A DNA stretch of 19,184 nt from UBA3478 sp036782715 (lineage in GTDB: Bacteria > Bacteroidota > Bacteroidia > Flavobacteriales > Flavobacteriaceae), in NCBI GenBank assembly GCA_036782715.1, contig DAIPYN010000028.1, positions 1-19,184 of the forward strand, in the 5' to 3' direction. Below, piece by piece: positions 7,622-14,746 of this stretch; positions within the stretch are counted from its first letter, which is position 1; each line of letters opens with the position of its first letter. The position numbers and the translations under genes are program-made. Under the pieces are notes generated by a model that made no database searches, had not been told where the DNA came from, and saw nothing but the letters and a program-made list of their open reading frames with translations.

Positions 7622-7629
7622 TACTTTTG
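7622..7629 (+). promoter_or_regulatory. Predicted -7 box of lpd
   Basis: TACTTTTG is a perfect TAnnTTTG match, 25 nt before the lpd ATG and 24 nt after the stop of the second msrB. No clear TTG was found at the -33 spacing. It suggests lpd is transcribed independently of the msrB pair. Confidence 0.5.
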
Positions 7630-7654
7630 GGGCCAATTAAAAACGGCTTTTACC

Positions 7655-9043
7655 ATGCAAAATTTTGATCTGATTGTATTAGGAAGTGGACCTGGGGGTT
7701 ACGTTACTGCAATACGCGCCTCTCAGTTAGGACTTAAAACAGCTATCGTTGAGAAAGAAAACCTCGGAGGTGTTTGTTTAAATTGGGGATGTATCCCTAC
7801 CAAAGCACTACTTAAATCAGCTCAAGTTTTTGAATACTTAAATCATGCATCCGATTACGGTCTGTCGGCAGAAAACGTTTCATACGATTTCGATAAAGTA
7901 ATCGGGAGATCTCGTGGAGTAGCCGAGTCGATGAGTAAGGGAGTTCAATTTCTGATGAAAAAGAACAACATCGAGGTAATTAATGGTTACGGAAGTTTAC
8001 TTCCTGGCAAACAGGTAAAAGTGACCAGCGCTGATAAAGTCTCAACTATCTCTGCTTCAAATATTGTAATTGCGACCGGAGCACGTAGCCGCGAATTGCC
8101 TAGCCTACCGCAGGATGGAGTAAAGGTGATCGGATACCGAGAAGCGATGACTTTAAAGTCACAACCCAAGAAACTCGTTGTAGTAGGTAGTGGCGCTATT
8201 GGAATCGAATTTGCTTACTTCTACAACAGCATGGGCACCGAGGTAACTGTGGTTGAGTACCAACCCAACATCGTACCTGTTGAAGATGAAGAAATTTCAA
8301 AGCAGCTCGAGCGCAGTTTCAAGAAAGCGGGAATCAACATCTTAACTTCTGCTGAAGTTACTTCAGTAGACACCAGTGGTGAAGGTGTAAAGGCTACGGT
8401 TAAAACCGCAAAAGGAGAACAAGTAATTGAAGCAGACATTGTACTTTCTGCTGTTGGTATCAAATCAAATATTGAAAATATTGGCCTTGAAGAGGTTGGT
8501 ATCATCACCGACCGCGACAAGATATTAGTAAATGAATACTACCAAACCAACATACCAGGTTACTACGCTATTGGTGATGTAACTCCCGGGCAAGCATTAG
8601 CTCACGTTGCTTCTGCCGAAGGAATTCTTTGCGTAGAAAAAATAACAGGTATGCACGTTGAACCCATCGACTACGGTAATATTCCTGGTTGTACCTATTG
8701 TAGCCCAGAGATTGCCTCTGTTGGTATGACAGAGAAACAAGCCAAAGAAAAAGGGTATGACATTAAAGTAGGTAAATTCCCCTTCTCTGCCAGTGGTAAG
8801 GCAAAAGCCAGCGGTAACCCTGACGGATTCGTCAAAGTCATTTTTGATGCTAAATACGGAGAATGGTTAGGCTGTCATATGATTGGCGCTGGAGTAACCG
8901 ATATGATCGCTGAGGCGGTAGTAGCAAGAAAGCTAGAGACCACAGGACATGAAATCCTTAAAGCGGTTCACCCTCACCCAACGATGAGTGAAGCGGTAAT
9001 GGAAGCAGTTGCTGCAGCCTACGATGAGGTTATTCACCTCTAA
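7655..9043 (+). CDS. lpdA: Dihydrolipoyl dehydrogenase (E3)
   Basis: FAD enzyme that reoxidises dihydrolipoamide of the pyruvate, 2-oxoglutarate or branched-chain dehydrogenase complexes or the glycine cleavage system, reducing NAD+. It has 462 residues, normal for E3. The N-terminal FAD site GSGPGGY is at 10-16 and the redox-active pair Cys41/Cys46 lies in GGVCLNWGCIPTK. The NAD-binding GSGAIGIE follows around 180, and the second FAD motif YAIGDVTPG near 305. The C-terminal interface has the catalytic His441 and Glu446 in HPHPTMSE. All redox residues are present. No lipoyl domain is fused to it, and no E1/E2 genes lie nearby, so it may serve several complexes. Its last 14 nt overlap the 3' end of aroQ on the other strand. 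Confidence 0.96.
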   Translation: MQNFDLIVLGSGPGGYVTAIRASQLGLKTAIVEKENLGGVCLNWGCIPTKALLKSAQVFEYLNHASDYGLSAENVSYDFDKVIGRSRGVAESMSKGVQFLMKKNNIEVINGYGSLLPGKQVKVTSADKVSTISASNIVIATGARSRELPSLPQDGVKVIGYREAMTLKSQPKKLVVVGSGAIGIEFAYFYNSMGTEVTVVEYQPNIVPVEDEEISKQLERSFKKAGINILTSAEVTSVDTSGEGVKATVKTAKGEQVIEADIVLSAVGIKSNIENIGLEEVGIITDRDKILVNEYYQTNIPGYYAIGDVTPGQALAHVASAEGILCVEKITGMHVEPIDYGNIPGCTYCSPEIASVGMTEKQAKEKGYDIKVGKFPFSASGKAKASGNPDGFVKVIFDAKYGEWLGCHMIGAGVTDMIAEAVVARKLETTGHEILKAVHPHPTMSEAVMEAVAAAYDEVIHL

Positions 9044-9455
9044 ACAGAACCGACTCAATGGCGAGACGATAACTATCTAGTCCGCATCCGATAATTATAC
9101 CGGCGGCTTTTGCAGCGATAAAAGACTGGTGTCTGAAGGGCTCTCGTGCATAAGTATTTGAAATATGCACTTCGATTACCGGAGTATTAATGCCAGCCAC
9201 CGCATCGCCTAGACCGACTGAGGTGTGGGTGTAGGCCCCGGCATTAAGTACAATACCGTCGTAATCAAACCCACATTCATGCAGTTTATCGATAAGCGCT
9301 CCTTCGATATTCGATTGAAAATAGATCAGTTCGTGACCCTCAAAGCGTGACTGGAGCTCTTTAAAGTAATCCACAAAGGTTGTCGAGCCGTAAATTTCAG
9401 GCTCTCTTTTACCCAACAAGTTTAGGTTCGGACCATTTATAACTGCTATCTTCAT
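9030..9455 (-). CDS. aroQ: 3-dehydroquinate dehydratase, type II
   Basis: Third step of the shikimate pathway: 3-dehydroquinate to 3-dehydroshikimate. It has 141 residues and forms dodecamers in characterised members. The start of the fold, INGPNLNLLGKREPEIYG, carries Arg17 and catalytic Tyr22. NAGAYTHTSV holds Asn71 and His77; EVHISN holds Glu95 and His97; Arg108 follows in AREPFRH. These match the type II active-site set. The frame runs 19 codons further upstream, overlapping xerD, but the ATG at 9453-9455 gives the conserved MKI...NGPN start. Only 22 bp separate it from the divergent xerD ATG. The sequence TATTTTAG on the minus strand just before the ATG is one change from the -7 consensus. 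Its 3' end overlaps lpd. Confidence 0.96.
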   Translation of the reverse strand: MKIAVINGPNLNLLGKREPEIYGSTTFVDYFKELQSRFEGHELIYFQSNIEGALIDKLHECGFDYDGIVLNAGAYTHTSVGLGDAVAGINTPVIEVHISNTYAREPFRHQSFIAAKAAGIIIGCGLDSYRLAIESVLFRGE

Positions 9456-9477
9456 AACGCTAAAATAGAAGGTTTTC

Positions 9478-10377
9478 ATGAACTGGGAACAGGCCATAGC
9501 AGAATACATCAACTATTTAAAATTAGAAAGGGGCTCTAGTAAAGCCACGATAAGTAGTTACACCTACGATTTAAATAGATTAAAAGAAGCCCTGATGAGT
9601 AACGGGGTTGATCGGCCCACTTCAACTCAATTAGAGAATTTAAGAGCATCGATGGGATCACTCTCTATAGATTTAAGCGCAAGATCCCTAGCTCGATTAG
9701 TGTCCTCTATGAAAGGCTTTTTTAGTTATCTAACAACCGAAAAATATCTAGAAGTAAATCCTGCTGAACAAATTGAGGCTCCTAAACTTTCGAGAAAAAT
9801 TCCCGTCTTCTTAACCGAAGCTGAAGTTCAGGAGTTTTTGGGTGCCATTGACTTGTCACACCCGCAGGGTAGTCGCAATCTCGCCCTTTTCGAAATGCTC
9901 TATGCTTGTGGTCTTCGAGTATCCGAAATTCTTCAATTACGCCTCTCTGACCTATTTTTAAGTGAAGGATTCATTCGAGTAATCGGAAAAGGACAGAAAA
10001 CACGATTAGTACCAATCGGTCCTTACTCCATAAAACGATTAGAGGGATATCTTGAAAATCGGATATCAGAATACCAACCTCAACCCCAATACGAGGACGT
10101 TTTATTCTTAAACCGAAGGGGAAAATCGCTCACACGGGCGATGATTTTTACCCTCACCAAACAAATTGTAGAAAAGACGAGAATTAAAAAAGAGATTAGC
10201 CCGCACACCTTCAGACATTGCTTTGCTACTCATCTATTAGAAAACGGTGCTGATTTGCGCGCCATTCAATTAATGTTGGGTCATGAAAGCATAACGACTA
10301 CTGAAATATACCTACATAGTTCGGTGGAGAAACTTCGAGATACCATAGAAAAACTTCATCCTCGTTCTGATTTCTAA
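9478..10377 (+). CDS. xerD: Site-specific tyrosine recombinase XerD
   Basis: Tyrosine recombinase expected to resolve chromosome dimers at dif with XerC and FtsK. It has 299 residues, the usual XerC/D size. The N-terminal SAM-like core-binding domain covers about 1-95 and the catalytic domain about 108-292. All six catalytic residues are visible: Arg147 (CGLRVSE), Lys171 (GKGQKTR), His243 and Arg246 (SPHTFRH), His269 (LGHES) and the nucleophile Tyr278 (EIYLH). Their positions are each one less than in E. coli XerD, which favours XerD over XerC or an integrase. There is no flanking attachment-site duplication or phage gene, so a housekeeping role is more likely than mobility. It is divergent from aroQ with a 22-bp gap. 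Confidence 0.9.
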   Translation: MNWEQAIAEYINYLKLERGSSKATISSYTYDLNRLKEALMSNGVDRPTSTQLENLRASMGSLSIDLSARSLARLVSSMKGFFSYLTTEKYLEVNPAEQIEAPKLSRKIPVFLTEAEVQEFLGAIDLSHPQGSRNLALFEMLYACGLRVSEILQLRLSDLFLSEGFIRVIGKGQKTRLVPIGPYSIKRLEGYLENRISEYQPQPQYEDVLFLNRRGKSLTRAMIFTLTKQIVEKTRIKKEISPHTFRHCFATHLLENGADLRAIQLMLGHESITTTEIYLHSSVEKLRDTIEKLHPRSDF

Positions 10378-10421
10378 ACCTGAAATTTCTCACTACCTTA
10401 AACCCTACTAAACCTCAACAT

Positions 10422-11840
10422 ATGACAAAACTTAAATTGACCCTCGCAACCCTTCTATTAAGTGGTTTCGCCTTTGCACAAAAGACTTCTCAAGTTTTTG
10501 AATCCATAGAAACGAATTTGAGTGACTATGAAACTATTGCTCTTGAAATTTGGGACTTAGCTGAAATGGGGTACCAAGAATATCAATCAAGCAATCTACT
10601 CAAGGCACGATTAAAGAGCGAAGGCTTTGCTATTACTTCTGGTGTGGCTGAAATCCCTACCGCCTTCATCGCTGAATATGGAACGGATGGCCCTGTGATA
10701 GGTATTCTAGGTGAATTTGATGCGCTCCCTGGTCTTTCTCAGAAAGCAGTACCTTTTAAAGAGAGTGCTGATGCTATTGGCGGGCACGGATGTGGTCACC
10801 ACTTATTCGGAACCGCATCGCTTGCTGCTGCGGTTGCCCTTAAAGATTGGCTAATAACAACTAAAACCGAAGGTCGTATTCGATTCTACGGAACCCCCGC
10901 AGAAGAAGGAGGTGGAGCTAAGGTTTACATGTCCCGTGCCGGGCTTTTCGATGATGTCGATGTAGTTTTACACTGGCATCCTGGAGCCGCCAACCAAGCA
11001 AATGGTGCTGCTGCACTAGCTAATATTTCAGGAAAATTTAGATTTAACGGAGTTTCAGCACATGCAGCCGGAGCCCCAGAAAGAGGTCGCTCAGCACTTG
11101 ATGCTGTTGAAGCTATGAATTATATGGTGAATATGATGCGAGAGCACGTCCCTCAAGAAACACGAATCCACTATGTAATCACTGACGGAGGAAAGGCTCC
11201 CAATGTGGTTCCTGACTTCGCAGAGGTTTACTACTATTCAAGACACCCCTCAAGAGAGGTAGTGCGTAATGTCTTCGATCGCATTGTTCTAGCTGCAGAA
11301 GGAGCTGCAAAAGGGACAGAGACTACAATGAGTTATGAAATCGTAAATGGAGTTCATGAATTGTTACCCAATCAAACACTGCAAACCTTAGTGCATGAAA
11401 GCTTATCAACTGTGGGCGGATATACCTACACTTCAGAAGAACGTGTCTTTGCAGAGCAGATCTCTGAGAGTTTAAATCGTACGCTAGATGAGCGTATTGC
11501 AAAAGAGGTTGCACCATACCAAGAAGCTTCTAGAGCATATGGCTCAACAGATGTGGGAGACGTTAGTTTTGTGGTTCCTACAGTAGGTTTTGGAACCGCC
11601 ACATGGGTTCCGGGCACTTCAGCACATTCATGGCAAGCAGTTGCTGCTGGCGGTACTAGTATTGGATTAAAGGGTATGGCGGTAGCAGCCAAAACTCTAG
11701 CTCTTAGTGGAGCTAAGCTTTTTAAAAATCCAAAGATTATCGCTAAGGCAAGAGCTGAATTTGAAGAACGTAGAGGAGCTGATTTTAATTATCGTCCTCT
11801 TCTTGGGAATCGTCCTCCTGCTCTTGACTACCGAAATTAA
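10422..11840 (+). CDS. Exported M20 amidohydrolase, AbgB-like
   Basis: A 472-residue metal-dependent amidohydrolase/peptidase of family M20D with a signal peptide (about 1-19, LLLSGFAFA/Q), so periplasmic. Motifs are GEFDALPG (97-104), the metal-binding GHGCGHH (121-127), PAEEGGGA (159-166) with the catalytic Glu pair, HWHPGA (184-189), a dimerisation lid domain from about 200 to 310, and GTSAHSWQ with a late metal-ligand His. The GHGCGH..GTASL arrangement resembles AbgB, the B subunit of E. coli p-aminobenzoyl-glutamate hydrolase, but no abgA partner lies here, so it probably works alone. The substrate (N-acyl amino acid, folate catabolite or peptide) cannot be told. The last 56 nt overlap the acyltransferase gene on the other strand; the C-terminus (YRPLLGNRPPALDYR) looks like a genuine family ending, not read-through. 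Confidence 0.87.
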   Translation: MTKLKLTLATLLLSGFAFAQKTSQVFESIETNLSDYETIALEIWDLAEMGYQEYQSSNLLKARLKSEGFAITSGVAEIPTAFIAEYGTDGPVIGILGEFDALPGLSQKAVPFKESADAIGGHGCGHHLFGTASLAAAVALKDWLITTKTEGRIRFYGTPAEEGGGAKVYMSRAGLFDDVDVVLHWHPGAANQANGAAALANISGKFRFNGVSAHAAGAPERGRSALDAVEAMNYMVNMMREHVPQETRIHYVITDGGKAPNVVPDFAEVYYYSRHPSREVVRNVFDRIVLAAEGAAKGTETTMSYEIVNGVHELLPNQTLQTLVHESLSTVGGYTYTSEERVFAEQISESLNRTLDERIAKEVAPYQEASRAYGSTDVGDVSFVVPTVGFGTATWVPGTSAHSWQAVAAGGTSIGLKGMAVAAKTLALSGAKLFKNPKIIAKARAEFEERRGADFNYRPLLGNRPPALDYRN

Positions 11841-12639
11841 AAGGAAACTTTCTCTTTTTGTGATCCTCATTGTAGGCTAGAAGTTCTTCTTCGGGGATCA
11901 CCTTTAGAAACGAAGGATGCTGTTCAATAGCGAACTCTAACTTCTCAATAATCGAATCAACAGATTCGTTTTCATAATCAATTTCTAAGGGATCTTTAAT
12001 CACCATCGATTGTAAGATCCCTTTCTTTTTGATGTAAATACCTTTTCGATCGAAGGATCTTCTAAATCCATCAATAACAATCGGAACCACAATGGGTTGA
12101 TAGGTTTTAATAATGTGAGCAGTACCCTTTCTAATGGGTTTCCAAGGTCGGGTGGTACCTTGCGGAAAAGTAATTACCCATCCGTCATCTAATGCTTTAC
12201 CAATATTAGAAATATCGCTGAATTTCACTTGACGCTTTACCTCTTCCCCCCCTGCTCTCCATGTGCGTTCAATACTGATTGAACCGGCATAAGCCAGAAT
12301 TTTTGCAAGCAAACTATCATTCATAGTCTCCTTAGCAGCGATGTAGTATAAATTCAATTTCGGTCTTAATAAGTATAATGCATTTTTTATCGAATCTTCT
12401 CTTCCTTGAAGACTCGCATTGAATACATGAAACATAGCAACCACGTCTGCAAAATAGGTTTGGTGGTTACTCACGAAAAGCACTTTTTTACCGGGCAACT
12501 TTCTAAGGACATCAGAACCTTCAATCTGAAGGGTGTTAAAACGCTTATAACGGGCGTGCGTCGCAAAACCAGCAAATAAAATGAGGAGTCTCTTTAAAAA
12601 GAGTATGTGACCAAATGGATTTCGTTTGAGTAACGGCAT
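11785..12639 (-). CDS. PlsC-like 1-acylglycerol-3-phosphate acyltransferase with atypical motifs
   Basis: A 284-residue membrane-associated acyltransferase of the PlsC/LPAAT fold, probably in phospholipid synthesis. Motif I is SNHQTYFAD, with His59 and Asp65 separated by five residues instead of the standard HX4D. Motif III reads FPQGTTR (158-164) where FPEGTR is usual, so the common Glu is Gln. The motif IV-like segment PIVVPIVIDG (182-191) and a hydrophobic N-terminal helix (about 12-27) are present. The last 35 residues are charged and end in a very acidic stretch. These changes may mark a Bacteroidota subfamily; the acyl acceptor may therefore differ from lysophosphatidic acid. TACATTAG on the minus strand (12648-12655), one change from the -7 consensus, lies 8 nt before the ATG. 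The gene overlaps the M20 gene by 56 nt at its 3' end and is divergent from the cyclophilin gene. Confidence 0.82.
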   Translation of the reverse strand: MPLLKRNPFGHILFLKRLLILFAGFATHARYKRFNTLQIEGSDVLRKLPGKKVLFVSNHQTYFADVVAMFHVFNASLQGREDSIKNALYLLRPKLNLYYIAAKETMNDSLLAKILAYAGSISIERTWRAGGEEVKRQVKFSDISNIGKALDDGWVITFPQGTTRPWKPIRKGTAHIIKTYQPIVVPIVIDGFRRSFDRKGIYIKKKGILQSMVIKDPLEIDYENESVDSIIEKLEFAIEQHPSFLKVIPEEELLAYNEDHKKRKFPFNFGSQEQEDDSQEEDDN

Positions 12640-12674
12640 AGCGGCGGCTAATGTACAAAAGCTTTTAGATGTTT

Positions 12675-12682
12675 TATCTTTG
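12675..12682 (+). promoter_or_regulatory. Predicted -7 box of the cyclophilin lipoprotein gene
   Basis: TATCTTTG matches TAnnTTTG exactly and ends 14 nt before the ATG at 12697, so the leader would be only a few nucleotides long. No TTG was found at the usual -33 spacing. It lies in a 57-bp divergent gap shared with the acyltransferase gene. Confidence 0.55.
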
Positions 12683-12696
12683 AAAAAACGAATGAT

Positions 12697-13401
12697 ATGA
12701 AGTATGCCCTCTGTCTTAGCGTATTTTTATTGTTTTTTTCCTGCAATGAATCTGAGAAAAAAAATAATCCTAATCCTACCACTACTTCAGTTTTAACAGA
12801 ACCCAAGAAAACCGTTGAAGAAAAAAAAGAAGCAGAAACGGAGCCATTTAGATTAACTGAAGAAAATGCAATTCCTTTCTTCTTCGAATATGAAAAGACT
12901 TTAGAAGAAGACCACCTCACTTTTGAAACGAGCTTCGGCAGCTTCACGGTTCGGTTATATACTGATGTTCCTTATCACCGGACTAACGCGGTATATCTTG
13001 CCAAAAAGGGATATTTCGACAACACCATGTTTCACCGAGTGGTAGAAAATTTCATCATTCAAGGAGGAAATGCGGATACTCCAGAGTTACCTAAGAAACG
13101 AAAGGCAATTGGCAGGTATTTATTACCTCCTGATACCGACAAAAATCACTCGCATCACCGAGGCGTGATTTCAATGCCTAGCAGTGATATCGACAACCCT
13201 CATAAACTGGCTTCTCCTTTTGAATTTTTCATTGTAGTTACCAAGCCTGGCTCCTATCATTTAGACGGTAACTATACCGCCTTTGGAGAAGTAATTGAAG
13301 GTATGGAGGTCGTTGACCAGATAAACGCCGTAGCAGTCGACCAAGGCGATTGGCCACTACAGAACGTCTATATCAAAAAGGTAACCGCTTTTAAAGGTTA
13401 A
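12697..13401 (+). CDS. Cyclophilin-type peptidylprolyl isomerase, lipoprotein
   Basis: Predicted periplasmic or outer-membrane lipoprotein that would assist folding of exported proteins; 234 residues. The signal ends in the lipobox FFSC with Cys16. A Lys/Glu/Pro-rich linker (about 20-50) spaces the enzyme from the membrane. The cyclophilin domain (about 74-232) shows GSFTVRLYTD, FHRVVENFIIQGG with the catalytic-type Arg114, Phe119 and Gln122, and the late HLDGNYTAFGEV segment (188-199). In human CypA the latter reads WLDGKHVVFG, so Trp121 is His188 here and His126 is Tyr193. That Trp is often absent in bacterial forms, where it lowers cyclosporin binding but not activity. A perfect -7 box lies 14 nt upstream. 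Its final 11 nt overlap the aminotransferase gene on the opposite strand. Confidence 0.9.
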   Translation: MKYALCLSVFLLFFSCNESEKKNNPNPTTTSVLTEPKKTVEEKKEAETEPFRLTEENAIPFFFEYEKTLEEDHLTFETSFGSFTVRLYTDVPYHRTNAVYLAKKGYFDNTMFHRVVENFIIQGGNADTPELPKKRKAIGRYLLPPDTDKNHSHHRGVISMPSSDIDNPHKLASPFEFFIVVTKPGSYHLDGNYTAFGEVIEGMEVVDQINAVAVDQGDWPLQNVYIKKVTAFKG

Positions 13402-14680
13402 GGGAGGCTTCGAATTCGAATACCGATCGAACAATTATTGCAATACACTCATCAATCTGCTCTTTGGTCATTACTAGCGGAGGAGCAAATCGAATGATGT
13501 TGCCGTGGGTAGGCTTTGCTAATAGACCATTATCTCGAAGGGTTAAGCAAAGATTCCAAGCAGTTTCGCTTTCTTCGGTATCGTTAATAACAATAGCATT
13601 GAGTAGTCCCTTTCCGCGAACTAAACGCACTAGACTGCAGTCGCCTAGTTTCGATCGCAGCTCTTTTCTGAAATACGCTCCTAGTTCGAAGGCATTTTCT
13701 GCTAATCGTTCATTCTTAATCACCTCTAAAGCAGCGATACTAACGGCAGCAGCTACTGGATTTCCTCCAAAGGTACTACCATGCGAACCTGGAGTAATTA
13801 CTTGCATCACATCGTCATTAGCTAAAACCGCTGAAATCGGGTATACTCCACCTGAAATTGCCTTACCAAGAATTAAAATGTCAGGCTTAACCTCAGGGGC
13901 GCCACTACAGTGCTTATCTGTACATTGGCAATTACCACAAGTTGCCAGAAGTCTACCCGTTCTAGCAATACCGGTTTGAACCTCATCGGCTAGAAGGAGT
14001 ACTCCGTATTCTTTACAAAGGGCTGAAACCTTAGCCAGGTATCCTTCATCGGGTACCATAACTCCCGCTTCCCCTTGAATGGGTTCAACTAGAAATCCTG
14101 CGATGTTTGAGTGTGCCTTAAGAACCTCTTCTAAGGCATTCGCATCGTTGTAAGGGATTTTTATAAAACCACTGGTGTAAGGTCCGAAGCCTTGGCGAGC
14201 CGTTTCATCCGAAGAAAACGATATGATGGTGGTAGTTCTACCATGAAAGTTTTGATCACAAACAATAATTTGAGCCTGGTCTTCAGGCAAACCCTTCACC
14301 TTATAAGCCCAACGTCTTGCAATCTTTAATGCAGTCTCGACGGCCTCAGCACCCGTGTTCATCGGGAGAACCTTGTCGAAATGAAAAGTTTCTGTTAGGT
14401 ATTTCTCCATCCGACCCAATTGGTCATTGTAGAAAGCTCGTGAAGTCAGCGTTAATTGTTTCGATTGCTCAGTCAGAGCATCAATGATATCTGGATGACA
14501 ATGCCCCTGATTTACCGCTGAATAAGCCGATAAAAAGTCATAATACTTCTTACCCTCGATATCCCACAAGTAAACCCCCTCTCCTTTAGCTAATACCACA
14601 GGAAGTGGATGATAATTATGCGCACCGTATTTATTTTCTAAAGCGATAGCTTCTTCAGAACTGCGAATCGAATCAATCAT
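13391..14680 (-). CDS. rocD: Ornithine aminotransferase with a Cys-rich insert
   Basis: PLP class-III aminotransferase converting ornithine and 2-oxoglutarate to glutamate semialdehyde and glutamate, linking arginine/ornithine and proline metabolism. It has 429 residues from the ATG at 14678-14680. GAHNYHPLPVVL (19-30) and AYSAVNQGHCHP (52-63) are typical of ornithine aminotransferases, as is TGAEAVETALK (109-119). DEVQTG (232-237) contacts the cofactor, Lys273 in LGKAISGG forms the Schiff base, and GSHGSTFGGNP (298-308) follows. Between TGRLLA and PDILILGKA is an insert with four cysteines, C-X2-C-X-C-X4-C (residues 248-258), absent from the human enzyme as I recall it. The frame extends 28 codons further upstream, but that would cover the promoter region and rlmD start. 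GAACTTTG (14701-14708, minus) with TTG 20 nt upstream is a possible promoter. Confidence 0.92.
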   Translation of the reverse strand: MIDSIRSSEEAIALENKYGAHNYHPLPVVLAKGEGVYLWDIEGKKYYDFLSAYSAVNQGHCHPDIIDALTEQSKQLTLTSRAFYNDQLGRMEKYLTETFHFDKVLPMNTGAEAVETALKIARRWAYKVKGLPEDQAQIIVCDQNFHGRTTTIISFSSDETARQGFGPYTSGFIKIPYNDANALEEVLKAHSNIAGFLVEPIQGEAGVMVPDEGYLAKVSALCKEYGVLLLADEVQTGIARTGRLLATCGNCQCTDKHCSGAPEVKPDILILGKAISGGVYPISAVLANDDVMQVITPGSHGSTFGGNPVAAAVSIAALEVIKNERLAENAFELGAYFRKELRSKLGDCSLVRLVRGKGLLNAIVINDTEESETAWNLCLTLRDNGLLAKPTHGNIIRFAPPLVMTKEQIDECIAIIVRSVFEFEASLNL

Positions 14681-14733
14681 ACTTATTTTTTTAAAGCCCT
14701 TCAAAGTTCGACAATACAATCCGCATAACCAAT

Positions 14734-14741
14734 TACCTTTG
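14734..14741 (+). promoter_or_regulatory. Predicted -7 box of rlmD, 5 nt before the ATG
   Basis: TACCTTTG matches TAnnTTTG exactly and ends only 5 nt before the ATG at 14747. Transcription would begin at or within a base or two of the start codon, giving a leaderless or nearly leaderless mRNA. No other start codon nearby would restore a leader and keep the conserved TRAM domain whole. No clear -33 TTG was seen. Confidence 0.55.
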
Positions 14742-14746
14742 CAGCT

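Noticed and set aside
9478..10377. Tyrosine recombinase as a sign of an integrated mobile element
   Set aside because: Catalytic residue positions and length match housekeeping XerD, and there are no flanking repeats, tRNA gene, or phage or plasmid genes.
10375..10418. Three TAAACCY copies before the M20 gene as an iteron-like repeat
   Set aside because: The copies are only 7 nt, unevenly spaced, and one overlaps the xerD stop; chance is likely in AT-rich DNA.
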